64,000 nucleotides of DNA from Humibacillus sp. DSM 29435 (GCF_001758225.1 NZ_MAST01000023.1:124001-188000), one strand, 5' to 3'. Positions 53,643-63,241 are shown, numbered from the stretch's first letter. Translations and numbers: made by a program. Notes: a model not told the origin generated them from the letters alone.

Positions 53643-54506
53643 CTATTTAGCGGCTGTAGCCGTTTGCTTGATCAACCATTTGCAGCGAGCATTGTGCGCC
53701 AAGAGCAATTGAGAATGCGGCCGACTCTTCGGCTCGGGGATAATTGCCAACGGCTTCCTATTGAAACTGGCGTACTCATCTTCCAGCCGCGGATGGACGC
53801 GCACCTCCAGATCCGGGGTAATAGTGAGCAGGCGTAGGTCAAAAAGCACATGGATATCCGCTCGCAGTAGGATGCCGTTCTTGATGCCATTCGTGTGGGG
53901 ACCCTTGTGGGGGGAGATGTGAGCCGCCTCGAGCACATCGATTGTGCTGGTGCCCGACACAGCACACCCTTCGTAGATCGAGATCAATTTGTTTCGGAAC
54001 CCCTGTTGCCCTTGACGCGTCCGTATAGCTCTAAGATCAATGCCGCGACGGTCGTCATCCATATCTTCTAGACCTTCGCTTCGAAGGTCCTCGTAACTGA
54101 CTTCTACGTCGGGTGACGCTTGGAAGAATTCCGCGAGTCTCGCCTGGTCCTGATCGGAGTCGAACCGGGGGAAAAGCTGCGGCGACATCTTCTTAATCAT
54201 CGCCTCCTGCAGGAGACCCCAGCGCGGTTGCGAAGCTGGCGCTTCCGACAGAACGTCGAAGTGGAACCTCGCGACGTAGCTCCGAGAACCCGAGTCCTCC
54301 CAGGGCGTCGGGTGTTGGGGTGGAATGGGATAAGCCCCTTGAGTTACCAAGCACTGAGCAATAAGGGAGCCGCCTGCCTGCCAGAAATACACCAAGTCAC
54401 CGAACGCGACTTTTTGGAACTTCGGCATATCCCAAAACCCATGCGATTCTGCAATGCTCCAGTGCTGAACGTGATCCGCATCAATCGTGACGACCCAACT
54501 TGCCAT
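53643..54506 (-). CDS. EVE-HNH restriction endonuclease candidate
   Basis: 287 aa. The N-terminal 130 residues form an EVE (PUA-like, modified-base binding) domain (WVVTIDADHVQHW, FGDLVYFWQAGGSLIAQCLV, YVARFHFDVL). The C-terminus is an HNH nuclease: GCAVSGTSTIDVLEAAHISPHKGPHTNGIKNGILLRADIHVLFD, with Cys, His and Asn in order near residues 180-225. EVE-HNH enzymes cut DNA with modified cytosine; this one probably targets modified phage DNA. ATG 54506 with GGAAGAGG upstream. It precedes the Hma-like operon on the same strand. Confidence 0.92.
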   Translation of the reverse strand: MASWVVTIDADHVQHWSIAESHGFWDMPKFQKVAFGDLVYFWQAGGSLIAQCLVTQGAYPIPPQHPTPWEDSGSRSYVARFHFDVLSEAPASQPRWGLLQEAMIKKMSPQLFPRFDSDQDQARLAEFFQASPDVEVSYEDLRSEGLEDMDDDRRGIDLRAIRTRQGQQGFRNKLISIYEGCAVSGTSTIDVLEAAHISPHKGPHTNGIKNGILLRADIHVLFDLRLLTITPDLEVRVHPRLEDEYASFNRKPLAIIPEPKSRPHSQLLLAHNARCKWLIKQTATAAK

Positions 54507-54602
54507 GGCATGCCTCTTCCGTGTGAATCACGGGTGAGGCGTGTCCAGAAGGAAGCCTGTCGGTCCGTTGATGGTGATTGGTTTGTAGCGAAGCGCCGAA
54601 AT

Positions 54603-56492
54603 TCAGCGCCGGATCAAAGTTCGAATTTGGTCGCGCGTTTGCGGATCAGTAGAATAGATAGTGACGCTCCGCATGCCGCGGGTCAGTAGGACCTTGTAGA
54701 CGTTGCGTACGAGAGCATCGAACTGGGCATTGCTGACTTTGGTACGAATGCGAAAGTCGGGGTCACGGTTGGCTGAGCGCACCGATCGCCAACTCCCCTC
54801 CCGCCAAACCAGGTCGGGCCCAAGAATGACCCCCGCGTGGTCGTATTCAAAGCCCTGCGCCGTATAGACACAGCCGACCTGGCCGAAGCCAGCAGGTTCA
54901 CTGGCCCACAATGCAGCCGGCGGTGCGCCACCCACCGATCGATCTCCACGCAGATTCCACGGACGTGACCAACCGCCGATCTGGACATCTTCAACCAGCG
55001 AGCCGTCCGACCGAGGGTCGCTCCACGGCCAGCAGTACCCAGCTGCCATCCGCGCCGAGTAGCCGTTGCTTTCGTGCTTGGACATGACGTGCTCGAGCTC
55101 TTCAGGTGTGTCCGCCAAGGACACGTCGAATCCGTCATCCCCGGCCCACGGCACGGGTCCGCCAGGTGCGAGGCCGAGCAGCCGTAACACCCACTGCACA
55201 TAGATCTCTGATCCACCGCAACGGAACTGGTCGTTGAGGCTGATGTGCTGAACCCCCATGCCGAGCGCCGACGCGTGCGCCTCGATGTCTTCGACCGTGC
55301 CCATCTCACCAGGCCGAACCACCTGATGCTCGTCCAGAAGGAACACCGGCACCCTCGCAGCGTTAAGCAACTCGTACATCTGGGGGCGGCCCGCGTTCCG
55401 CAGCTCCTTGCGCGTGTACCGGCTGACGGAGGTCTCTCGAATCCGGTGAGCCTCGTCCAGGATCAGACAGTCCAGATCGTTGGGTTCTGCCGACATGAAC
55501 GAGTTGAAGTACGTGAACAGCTTCGCCACGGCAGGCGCCCGCCGGCCGGCCACCTTGCGCAGGGTCTGGGTAAATGAACGTGATCCGGTGGCATGCATCA
55601 CCGGCCGTCCTTGACGCGAGAGTTCCCCCATCAGGGACAACGCGATGACGGACTTGCCACTGCCCGGCCCCCCGCTCACCACGATCGCGGTTTTTCTGTT
55701 GGCGCGTCGCGCCCGACTCACCGCATGCAACACGTGTTCGTAGGCGTCTCTCTGCTCATCCAGCAACACAAATTGTTCTCGGCTCTGCACCTCCTCGGCT
55801 GCCACCGCCAACAGTTGCTTGCTCGGTGCGATCCGGCTTCGTAGCAGGGCATCTGCGGAATCCGCTCCCTCTCGCCCCGGGGCCAGATGCGTCCGCAAAT
55901 AGTCCACGAACGCCCCACGACGCTGGTTGGTGAAAATGGCGCCGTGCGTGGGTCGCCGTACGTCAAGGAGATCCGCGACTCCGAGATCCGTCGCGTTGTG
56001 CAGGTAGGCAACGCCTGCCAGCGAGTGCGACTGCTCGGCCAGCATGACGGTGAAGGACGACAGATACTCGCAGTAGTCGGCGACCTGCAAGGCGGGGTGC
56101 GTCACAGCACGGTGCCCGTACTGCTCGACCTCCACCAAGGTCTCACTGTCCTCGAAGCGCTGGGCAGAGCTCCATTGCTTCAACTCCACCACGACGTAGG
56201 AGGGGTCACCCGTTTTCGGGTGGATGCCGGCCAGGACGACGTCAGCACGCTTGCTGGTCAACGGAAGCTGGTGCTCAATGAGCATCTCCACGCCGTCGAG
56301 TCCCGCGGACATCAGGTCCGCCCGCAGCGCTGGGAGGCTACGTTGCCAAGAACGCGACTCGCTTGCTGACGGGCGGTGACCCGTCTGAATGCTCATCTGC
56401 TCTGCGATGTGGTCAGCCAAGTGCGCCTCCAGAGCAGAGAAGCCTCGAACGGAGGTCCGGAGTAGATGCACGAACAGGTCCCCTGGCAGCAC
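54603..56492 (-). CDS. DUF2075 ATPase with N-terminal nuclease-like domain
   Basis: 629 aa from GTG 56492. Residues about 70-110 (LPLTSKRADVVLAG...PSYVVVELKQW) show the D...ExK signature of a PD-(D/E)XK nuclease. Walker A VVSGGPGSGKSVIALSL near residue 274, Walker B CLILDEAHRIRET near 345, and a GCVYTAQGFEYDHAGVILG motif near 550: the DUF2075/Schlafen-type superfamily 1 ATPase. Stand-alone proteins like this are frequent in defence islands. Its frame stays open 50 codons further upstream, without a usual start codon, through coding-like sequence. Confidence 0.9.
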   Translation of the reverse strand: MLPGDLFVHLLRTSVRGFSALEAHLADHIAEQMSIQTGHRPSASESRSWQRSLPALRADLMSAGLDGVEMLIEHQLPLTSKRADVVLAGIHPKTGDPSYVVVELKQWSSAQRFEDSETLVEVEQYGHRAVTHPALQVADYCEYLSSFTVMLAEQSHSLAGVAYLHNATDLGVADLLDVRRPTHGAIFTNQRRGAFVDYLRTHLAPGREGADSADALLRSRIAPSKQLLAVAAEEVQSREQFVLLDEQRDAYEHVLHAVSRARRANRKTAIVVSGGPGSGKSVIALSLMGELSRQGRPVMHATGSRSFTQTLRKVAGRRAPAVAKLFTYFNSFMSAEPNDLDCLILDEAHRIRETSVSRYTRKELRNAGRPQMYELLNAARVPVFLLDEHQVVRPGEMGTVEDIEAHASALGMGVQHISLNDQFRCGGSEIYVQWVLRLLGLAPGGPVPWAGDDGFDVSLADTPEELEHVMSKHESNGYSARMAAGYCWPWSDPRSDGSLVEDVQIGGWSRPWNLRGDRSVGGAPPAALWASEPAGFGQVGCVYTAQGFEYDHAGVILGPDLVWREGSWRSVRSANRDPDFRIRTKVSNAQFDALVRNVYKVLLTRGMRSVTIYSTDPQTRDQIRTLIRR

Positions 56493-56918
56493 GAAGAAAC
56501 TCGTGCGGTGTGGGGGCGTGTCCGTGAGGAAGCCCGTCGGGCCGCAATGACAGGTGAAGCCTAACCAGTCCCTGCCTGGAATCGCCGTGACCCCGCCGTG
56601 CGCTTTGCACGGGTTGAGCCCTTCGGTGGAAATCTCCGGGCGTCAGGCGACGTCGCCCCCTTTAACTGCGTGACGATCTGCGACGTCAAGGACGGGAACG
56701 GTCCACGTCATCCCGCGCAGTCCTGTCGGTGACCAGCTAAGCGAGCTCCTCACCTTCAAAGTGCAGTTTGCCAACGGGGCCGCATGGATGAGGCTTCGTC
56801 TGCACCCCAGATGGCGCGGCCTTGCCGTTGCCGCAGACCTGCTGTTCACCGTCAGCGGTGACCGCGCCCGAAACGTCCAAACCGCACTCGGCCATGACTT
56901 GCCTGGTAGGAATGCCGA
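56493..56918. other. Gene-poor stretch with coding-like remnants
   Basis: 426 bases. The first 150 bases continue the DUF2075 frame (ending in GPTGFLTDTPPHR) without a start codon, back to a stop at 56643-56645. A plus-strand stretch around 56730-56900 reads like protein (LSELLTFKVQFANGAAWMRL) but lacks start and stop in sensible places. No confident gene. Confidence 0.5.
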
Positions 56919-57155
56919 ATGGCCTACATCAACCAGTTCTTCGCGTCGAAGTCAGCGACGACCACGCGCCCGCACACCACCTGTTCGTGCGGCTGGAAGG
57001 TTACCGAGCGCGATGGGACTAAGGTGCTGCAACTGGACACCTACGGTTCAGACGGCCGCAAGGACCAAGGCACCGTGAGTCAGTCGATCCAGCTCGACCG
57101 CGCTCAGGCACAGGAACTGCTGTCGATCATCCGCAAGACATTTCCGGGTCTCTGA
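56919..57155 (+). CDS. Small conserved hypothetical protein
   Basis: 78 aa. Begins MAYINQFFASKSATTTRPHTT, then DTYGSDGRKDQGTVSQSIQLDRAQAQELLSII and RKTFPGL. The TYGS...G..SQ-IQLD pattern is typical of a widespread small-protein group of unknown role. CSC near residue 23. GGTAGG lies seven bases before ATG 56919. Probably the last gene of the accessory region. Confidence 0.75.
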   Translation: MAYINQFFASKSATTTRPHTTCSCGWKVTERDGTKVLQLDTYGSDGRKDQGTVSQSIQLDRAQAQELLSIIRKTFPGL

Positions 57156-57344
57156 CCCAAACGAGGCAAACACTCGACCTAAAACCATGGAGCCTTCGTG
57201 CTGGGAGGAATGACGCTTGCAGGAACGTCGGCACCCGCTCAGGCACCAGCGGGAGCTGACCCTGCGGCATCCGAGTAGGTCGTACTTCGGTCGACCGGCT
57301 GGGTGCCTTGAGCTGGCACCCTGATCCACCAACTCGTGGTGCGG

Positions 57345-57590
57345 TCAGCGCTGGTCGGGAGCCCTCGTGGGCTCTACAGAGATCAGAATGACGCCCAGGT
57401 CGCGGACTTTGCTGAGCAGTCCGTGGAGGTGGGCTTGGTCGGCGACGGGGCCGGTGAGGCTCGTCGTGCCGTCACTCTCGCGGGTCAGCACGAGGCCGTC
57501 GAACCAGGTCGACCAACGGTCGTCGAAGTGCCCGTCGATCCGCAGTTGGTAGCAGGCGGGAGCCTTGCTGGGCGGCGGGCGCGTCCTCAC
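57345..57590 (-). CDS. Small hypothetical protein, last gene of membrane operon
   Basis: 81 aa from GTG 57590, which overlaps the upstream stop (GTGA). It contains YQLRIDGHFDDRWSTWFDGL and DQAHLHGLLSKVRDLGVILISVEP, a small alpha/beta pattern seen in short actinobacterial proteins that pair with membrane genes. Function unknown. 189 bases without a gene separate it from the 78-aa gene. Confidence 0.75.
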   Translation of the reverse strand: MRTRPPPSKAPACYQLRIDGHFDDRWSTWFDGLVLTRESDGTTSLTGPVADQAHLHGLLSKVRDLGVILISVEPTRAPDQR

Positions 57591-58279
57591 GCCGCCACCT
57601 CCGCTCTCGTTCTCTTCCTCGCGGACCGGCGCGTCGATGGGCGTCGCCGGATGACGTACTCGGCGACGGCGAGGTTGATGACCCACCCTGCGCCCAGGCT
57701 AAGGTCGGTGGTGAGCGTGTTGGCGCCGAAGACCCGGGCTCCGACGCCGAGGGTGAGCACCTGGGTACCGGCGCCGAGGGCGAGCGCGTAGGCGCGGGTC
57801 ATCCAGGCCCTGTGACGGGCGACGTCACCCCGGCGGATCGCCGTGAAGCCGAGCACGATGCTGGCGGCCATGCTCGACCCGAACGCGAGCCGAAACGCGT
57901 AGGCCAGCTCGCCGGTGCCGGGCTGCCGGCGGTAGAACTGCGTCATCCACAGCGCCGAGAGCGCCACCGCCAGACCCAGCACCACCAGCACTCGCCCCGA
58001 CGCCCGATGCCAGCCGGGCCAGCGCTGCCGGAACCGCGAAGAGAACTGGAACGCGCCGAGCACCGCATACGTGACGGCGCTGACGATGTGCACGACCACC
58101 GGCGCCGGTGAGGCGGTCATGCGGGAGTTCGCGGGCAGCAGGTGCGGGCCGCCGGCCAGCTCGACCAGCCGAAGCGAGCCGGCGATAGCGGGGATCACCA
58201 CAAGGGCGCCGAGCGCGATGGGCACCCACCCGGTCGAGCGTGTCGACCGGGTGGGACGCGCTGGTGCGCGGGTGGTCAC
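57587..58279 (-). CDS. DUF2306-type membrane protein
   Basis: 230 aa from GTG 58279 (GTGA overlap with the preceding gene). At least six hydrophobic segments; after span two comes HIVSAVTYAVLGAFQFSSRFRQRWPGWHRASGRVLV and later RHRAWMTRAYALALGAGTQ, the His/Arg pattern of DUF2306. A role in redox or small-molecule membrane chemistry has been guessed for the family; nothing is certain. Confidence 0.88.
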   Translation of the reverse strand: MTTRAPARPTRSTRSTGWVPIALGALVVIPAIAGSLRLVELAGGPHLLPANSRMTASPAPVVVHIVSAVTYAVLGAFQFSSRFRQRWPGWHRASGRVLVVLGLAVALSALWMTQFYRRQPGTGELAYAFRLAFGSSMAASIVLGFTAIRRGDVARHRAWMTRAYALALGAGTQVLTLGVGARVFGANTLTTDLSLGAGWVINLAVAEYVIRRRPSTRRSARKRTRAEVAA

Positions 58280-58965
58280 TTCGCGCCGGCCGGGTCGAGC
58301 TGCGGGCTGACCAGGGCGGATGCCGGCTGGCGGGCGAGAAGGCGCTGCGAGCGCCACAGCGAGTAGCCGAGGCCGATGAGGGCGACGCCGGTGGGAATCG
58401 CGAACAGCCGTTCGTTGAGCTGCGGCAGCACGGCCCTCGCGGCGGTGGCGACGGCGGCACCGGCGAGGAGGACTGAGGCCCAGCGGGCGAGCACGTTGGC
58501 GCGGTAGAGGGCGATGCCGAAGAGCAGGCCGCCGCCGATGAAGCCGACGCCCATGACCGAGATGAGGGGCGCCATCAGGCCGATGTCACCACTGGCGTGC
58601 CCGCCGGTGGCCACCGCGAGCACGTCGGCGACGTAGGCGGGTGAGCTGTGCGCGATCGCCGGGAGCACGACCGCGCCCACGACCTCGACGCCCATCATGG
58701 CGAGGTAGCCGACGCTCAACAGTAGGTACGCGAGCAGGCCGAGCACGCCGATCTGCTTCACCTGGCGTAGGTACATCCCGGTGATGCCGACGAGAGACAG
58801 GCCGGCAAAGAGCACCTTCATGCCTTCGCGCACCTGCCACTCGGTCGTGGTGGCGAAGGTGACGTCGAGGCTGGGGTGCTTGATCTGCACGGCGATGAAC
58901 AGCAGCCCCCCGACGGCGGCGGCAACGCCTGCCGCCCGGGTGAGGTGGGTGGTGGTGACGGTCAT
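58276..58965 (-). CDS. Integral membrane protein of unknown function
   Basis: 229 aa from ATG 58965 (GGAG six bases upstream). Six membrane spans, small polar loops, and a C-terminal Arg-rich end. First of three genes coupled by GTGA overlaps (58965 to 57345). The large LuxR regulator gene lies upstream on the same strand boundary (59123), so it may control this operon. Confidence 0.85.
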   Translation of the reverse strand: MTVTTTHLTRAAGVAAAVGGLLFIAVQIKHPSLDVTFATTTEWQVREGMKVLFAGLSLVGITGMYLRQVKQIGVLGLLAYLLLSVGYLAMMGVEVVGAVVLPAIAHSSPAYVADVLAVATGGHASGDIGLMAPLISVMGVGFIGGGLLFGIALYRANVLARWASVLLAGAAVATAARAVLPQLNERLFAIPTGVALIGLGYSLWRSQRLLARQPASALVSPQLDPAGAK

Positions 58966-59122
58966 GGCGGGCTCCTGGGTCGAGGTCTGCGGCGGGATCG
59001 CCGTGGTGTGACTCGAAGGTAGGAACCGAGGGGGTGAGCGGGCGTCACCCAACGATGTGACTGACGGGGTGAGATCCGGCCGCCGGTCGTCAGCCGCGTA
59101 TCAGGCTCGTGCCGGCCGCCGG

Positions 59123-61885
59123 CTAGAGCAGGCCGTGCTCGCGGGCCCGGGCGACGGCTGCCCGGCGGTTGGTGACGCCCAGCTTGGTGAAGATGTGCTT
59201 GGTGTGGGTGCGCACCGTGTTGTGCGAGACAAAAAGCTCGCGGGCGATCTCGGGCGCGCTCAGCTCGCTGTCGAGCAGCCGCAGCACCTGCCGCTCGCGC
59301 TCGCTCAACGGCTCCACCATCGAGCCGGTGGGCCGCTTATCAGAGCCACCCGGCCCGGCCCAAGTCGCGGATGCCGCTGACAGCACGAACCGCGCGTGGG
59401 CGCCGGCCACGCTGTGCTCTCGCAGGTCATGGAGCAGGCGCGTCATCGTCGGCCCCTTGTCGAGCAGCAGTCGCACCGAGGCCTCGGGTTCGGGGGCCTC
59501 GGCCAAGGCGCTGGCAAGGGTGTCGCGAGCGCCGGCCGACTCACCCAGCGCGTCGTGGGCGAGGGCCAGCAGCATCCGGATCTCGAGGGTGCTGCCGGAT
59601 CGTCCCTGCGTCTCGGCGGCGAGTTCAAGGCGGCCCAGCTGAACCACGACGGCCCGAACCGCGGCCGCGTCGGGCCGCTCCCGGTGCCGCGCCAAGACCA
59701 ACCGTGCGAGGGTCAGCTCGTCGTACTCCCGCAGGTAGGTGGCGTCGTCGGACGCGGACACCCCCCGGTCGCGGGCCCAACCGTCGGCCTTTGCAAGGTT
59801 GCCGTGGCGGATCCAGACCCGAGCCCTCGTCGCCGCCACTGGGTGCACGTCGGGGTAGAAGCCGGGACGGTAGAGCTGCTCGGCCTGCTCGAGGAACCCG
59901 ATCGCCCCGTCGAGGTCACCCTCGGTGTCGGCGACCCGGCCCATCGCCCTGAACCACCGGTAACGACTCTCCGTCACGCTGCCCCGCTCGACGAACTCCC
60001 TTGCTGCGTCGAGGTGTTGCTTGGCGGCCTCGAGGTCACCGGCCTCGCGGTCGAGCTCGCTCAGGGCCACGTGCAGCTCTGCGGTCGCCCGGGCCACCGG
60101 CTCGCCCGCACTTTCGGCTCGTGCCAGCGCAGTGGCGCAGAGCCGCCGGGCCGTGCCGGGTCGGCCCGCGACGCGCCACATGTCGGCCAGCAGCACCGTG
60201 CTGCTCAGCTCGTCAACGGCGTTCCCGGCAGCACGGAGGCTGGCCACCGCCTGCCCGAACGTCTCGATGGCTTCGGTCACGTCACCTCTGGCCCACGCCG
60301 CGAGCCCGAGGAAACCGGCCGCTCCCCCGCGGGCGGCGTGGTCGCCCGGCCCGGCCAGCTCGAGGGCGCGCCGGGCGTGTGCCGTCGTGCCCGCCACGTC
60401 GCCGCGGGCCTGGGCGAGCGAGGCCCGGTGCACGGCGATGGTGGCCGGCAGCGTGCGCAGGTCGTCGGTGTCGGCCCGCGGCGGCGACGAACCGGGCGGC
60501 TCGGCGAGAGCCAGCTCAGCGGCATCCAGCCAGGGTTCGATGCCCTCGACGTCACCGGTGGCCATGAGCATGAACGCGTAGTACACGCTGAGCACCGGGC
60601 TGCGGCGCACGGCGTCTTCGGGCAGCGCCCGCAGCCACCCGATCAGCACCGACTCCTGCCGGTGACGCCGGATGGCCGGCACGGCGAGCTCGATGAGGTA
60701 GGTCGCGCGGTCGAGGTCGCGGGCCGCCAGCGCGTGCGTGATCGCCTCGTCGGGCAGGTCGTGCTGCTCGAACCAGCGGCTGGCGCGTTGGTGCAGCCGC
60801 GGCACCAGCTCGGGCTGTTCGGCGGCCAGGCGGGCCCGCAGCACGTCGGCGAAGAGGTGGTGGAAGCGGAACCACTCCCGGCGATCATCGAGCGGCACGA
60901 TGAACAGGTTGGCCCGCTCCAGCGTCACGAGCAGGTGGCTCCCGCCGTCACTGCCGGTGACGGTGTTGCCGGTGACTGCGTCACAGAGCGGCCCGGTGAA
61001 GCGGTCGAGCACCGCCGATCGCAGCAAGAAGTCGCGCACCGGGCCGGGTTGGTGCGCCAGCACCTCCTCGACGAGGTAGTCGACGACGTACCGGTCATCG
61101 CCGGCGAACCCGGCGATGAAACCCCCCACGTCGTCACGCCCCTGAAGCGAGAGCGCGACCAGCTGGAGGGCGGCGATCCACCCCTCCGTCCGCTCCTCCA
61201 ACACGGCCACGTCGGCGCGGGCCAGGTGCAGGCCCGCCACCGACTGCAGGTAGGCGGCGGCCTCGTCCGCGGTGAAGCGCAGGTCGGCCGCGCGAATCTC
61301 GACCAGCTCACGCCGCACCCTCATCCGCGAGAGCGGCAGACCCGGGTCGGCGCGGGTGCTGACCACGACGTGCACCTGCGGCGGGAGGTGCTCCAGCAGA
61401 AAGGCCAGACCCTCCCCCACCTCGCGGCTCTCGGCCAGGTGGTAGTCGTCGAGCACGATCGTCATTGCGCGCTCGGCCCGCGCGAGCTCGTTGACCAGCG
61501 TCGTGAGCGCGGGCTCGGTAGCCGCTGCATCCTGTTCGAGCTGGGCTAGCGCCTTCGCGCCTGCTTCTGGGGCGGCGTTGCGGATGGCGGTGAGCACGTA
61601 GGTCCAGAAGGATGCCGGGTCGATGTCGCCGCGGTCGAGGGAGACCCACGCCACGGACGGCGTTTCGACCAACGCGGCGGCAGGCGTGGCGGCGGACCGT
61701 TCGACCGCCCTTCCGCCCAGCCAGGCGGCGAGCAGGGTCGACTTGCCGAACCCGGCCGGGGCCGACACCAGCGTGAGCCTCGCCTCGGCGCCACGCCGTA
61801 GGCGCTCTAGCAGCCGCGGCCGCGGCACCAGACCCGGTCGCGGGCGCGGCACGTACAGCTTGGTGGCGATCACCGGTCGTGCCAT
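59123..61885 (-). CDS. MalT-type large LuxR-family regulator
   Basis: 920 aa from ATG 61885. N-terminal signal-transducing ATPase: VSAPAGFGKSTLLAAWL near residue 40 and TIVLDDYHLAESREV near 150. The middle is a TPR-like helical array. The C-terminal 60 residues are a LuxR helix-turn-helix (LSERERQVLRLLDSELSAPEIARELFVSHNTVRTHTKHIF). Such regulators oligomerise with ATP and an inducer. It ends 157 bases ahead of the membrane operon start, in the same orientation. Confidence 0.93.
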   Translation of the reverse strand: MARPVIATKLYVPRPRPGLVPRPRLLERLRRGAEARLTLVSAPAGFGKSTLLAAWLGGRAVERSAATPAAALVETPSVAWVSLDRGDIDPASFWTYVLTAIRNAAPEAGAKALAQLEQDAAATEPALTTLVNELARAERAMTIVLDDYHLAESREVGEGLAFLLEHLPPQVHVVVSTRADPGLPLSRMRVRRELVEIRAADLRFTADEAAAYLQSVAGLHLARADVAVLEERTEGWIAALQLVALSLQGRDDVGGFIAGFAGDDRYVVDYLVEEVLAHQPGPVRDFLLRSAVLDRFTGPLCDAVTGNTVTGSDGGSHLLVTLERANLFIVPLDDRREWFRFHHLFADVLRARLAAEQPELVPRLHQRASRWFEQHDLPDEAITHALAARDLDRATYLIELAVPAIRRHRQESVLIGWLRALPEDAVRRSPVLSVYYAFMLMATGDVEGIEPWLDAAELALAEPPGSSPPRADTDDLRTLPATIAVHRASLAQARGDVAGTTAHARRALELAGPGDHAARGGAAGFLGLAAWARGDVTEAIETFGQAVASLRAAGNAVDELSSTVLLADMWRVAGRPGTARRLCATALARAESAGEPVARATAELHVALSELDREAGDLEAAKQHLDAAREFVERGSVTESRYRWFRAMGRVADTEGDLDGAIGFLEQAEQLYRPGFYPDVHPVAATRARVWIRHGNLAKADGWARDRGVSASDDATYLREYDELTLARLVLARHRERPDAAAVRAVVVQLGRLELAAETQGRSGSTLEIRMLLALAHDALGESAGARDTLASALAEAPEPEASVRLLLDKGPTMTRLLHDLREHSVAGAHARFVLSAASATWAGPGGSDKRPTGSMVEPLSERERQVLRLLDSELSAPEIARELFVSHNTVRTHTKHIFTKLGVTNRRAAVARAREHGLL

Positions 61886-62423
61886 GGCAGCCCCGTCCCA
61901 ACGGCACCGCCACAAGGGAGGGTGCCGACGACCACGCTAGTCCCCGTGTCAGCCTCCCGACCCAAGCGAACGCAGCCCTGGCTACCGGGGCGCGCGTTCC
62001 GTCTCACCACCCGCGGAACCAACCCAGAGGCAGCTCAGTCTCGCCCCGCCGTACGTACCCGATGGGCCAAGGGGTCGGGTTCGCAGGCACCATGCCGCCA
62101 CCGAAGCCCGGACACGTTCTGCTTGGCTCTGGGTCAGGGTCGTCGGAAGACGTCGTGGTGACCGACAGGCAACGCCAGCCATGGATGCCGTCGACGTTGA
62201 CGAGCCCCAACCTTGCGCGGCCGTGCCGGCTGGCGAACGCAACTTCGCCTCGAGGACTACTCGGGCGCCCTCGGCCGACTTGGCCCACAGTGAGTAGGCG
62301 ATATGAGTGCCAGAGCACGGCTCCACCGAGACCCTGGGTGAGCGGCATCCGCCTGCAGAAGGTCTGACTGCGTTCGAGACCACCCCTCATAGGATGCGCC
62401 GACGGCGCGACGAGGTTGATGCA
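61886..62423. other. Stretch without a confident gene
   Basis: 538 bases between the MalT-type regulator and hepT. On the minus strand two overlapping frames each look protein-like over part of 62010-62390 (GTHIAYSLWAKSAEGARVVL in one, VNVDGIHGWRC and GYVRRGETELPLGW in another), which could be a frameshifted gene remnant. Nothing else is supported. Confidence 0.4.
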
Positions 62424-62780
62424 TCAAGGCGAGAGCGCGTGCTGCGCCACGGCGAAACGATCGCGCAGCGCTCGATCCAGCTCAGGCCACAAGGATTCCA
62501 AGGTTGACCACGTGATGTCCCGGTCGATCTGGTCGTACTGATGAATGATCCAGTTCCGGTTCGCGACAACCCGTGCCCACGTGAGGCCAGCAGGTTCCGG
62601 CTCCCCAGCACGCCTCAGACGGTTGGCGGCCTCGCCGATCTTCATCATCAGCGAGTCCCCGGCCTCTTGGAGCAGCTCATCCTGGTTGTACTCCTCGCGA
62701 CCGGCACTGACGATGAGCGAAGCCTTCGTGGGCCAATCTTGCACCTGCAGATACTCCTTGGCGGTGCGTGGATGCATCAC
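62424..62780 (-). CDS. hepT: HepT-like RNase toxin
   Basis: 118 aa. HEPN-type helical fold with the catalytic RNWIIHQYDQID (R-x4-6-H, then Tyr) near residues 74-85, and QEAGDSLMMKIGEAANRL before it. The start overlaps the mntA stop by four bases (ATGA). In this module HepT is a tRNA-directed ribonuclease that MntA silences by adding AMP to the Tyr of the motif. Confidence 0.92.
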   Translation of the reverse strand: MMHPRTAKEYLQVQDWPTKASLIVSAGREEYNQDELLQEAGDSLMMKIGEAANRLRRAGEPEPAGLTWARVVANRNWIIHQYDQIDRDITWSTLESLWPELDRALRDRFAVAQHALSP

Positions 62781-63241
62781 AGCGCGACCGAGTCACGAAA
62801 GATGACATCGTCGATCCCGGCCTTGAGTCCCCCGTAGGTGACGAGGTCAACGGGCCGGTCGAGCACGCGCTCAAAGAGCTCTCGAAGATCGACCAGATCA
62901 GAGATGGTCGCTCCCTGCGGTGGGCGCACGAGGAGGTCGACGTCCGAGTCCATCCTGCTCTGACCGCGGGCCACCGAACCGAAGAGGGCCAAATCGGTGA
63001 AGCCGCGCTCGGCCGCCAGCGCTTTGAGGATGGGCGTTGCGGCATCGATCAGGGTCTCGAGATCGACGGCGACACCCGTTTTGAGCTGCTGGCTGACGGC
63101 CGGCTGCGTGATGCCCAGTTCGCTGGCGATCTCGCGCTGGCTTGCACCGGTTGCGAGCATCGCTCGTAGAGCGAGAACGCGACGCAGTCGCGCCACGGTC
63201 TCCCCCGCTCGGGCCCTTTGGTACTCAGCGAGCATGGACAT
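62777..63241 (-). CDS. mntA: MntA-type nucleotidyltransferase antitoxin with fused HTH
   Basis: 154 aa. The C-terminal part is a minimal nucleotidyltransferase: LFGSVARGQSRMDSDVDLLV near residue 85 (GSxxxG...DxD). The N-terminal 60 residues are a helix-turn-helix (ASQREIASELGITQPAVSQQL) that many MntA proteins lack, so the antitoxin can probably bind its own promoter. Translationally coupled to hepT. Confidence 0.92.
   Translation of the reverse strand: MSMLAEYQRARAGETVARLRRVLALRAMLATGASQREIASELGITQPAVSQQLKTGVAVDLETLIDAATPILKALAAERGFTDLALFGSVARGQSRMDSDVDLLVRPPQGATISDLVDLRELFERVLDRPVDLVTYGGLKAGIDDVIFRDSVAL

Larger units (their letters stand above)
35730..57155. other. Defence island
   Basis: Region between tRNA-Phe and the 78-aa gene holding at least nine defence-related or uncharacterised genes, most on the minus strand. 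The octamer GGATGCCG, frequent elsewhere, is rare inside, and codon bias is weaker (for example 46.9-48.0 kb). No integrase, transposase or clear right-hand tRNA repeat is visible, so how it arrived is unknown. Confidence 0.75.

Noticed and set aside
56467-56565. A 32-codon plus-strand frame with a possible GGAG site
   Set aside because: It lies antisense to the DUF2075 start and the minus-strand frame is the more convincing; no support beyond being open.
57148-57157. GTCTCTGACC as right-hand copy of the tRNA-Phe 3' end (attachment site)
   Set aside because: Only a scattered match over about ten bases, and it lies in the end of a small gene; not enough to call an att site.
57214-57282. A 22-codon frame behind GGGAGG
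   Set aside because: The spacing to the start is too short and there is no coding signal.
59396-61549. A 717-codon plus-strand open frame opposite the LuxR regulator
   Set aside because: Antisense shadow of a real, motif-bearing gene.
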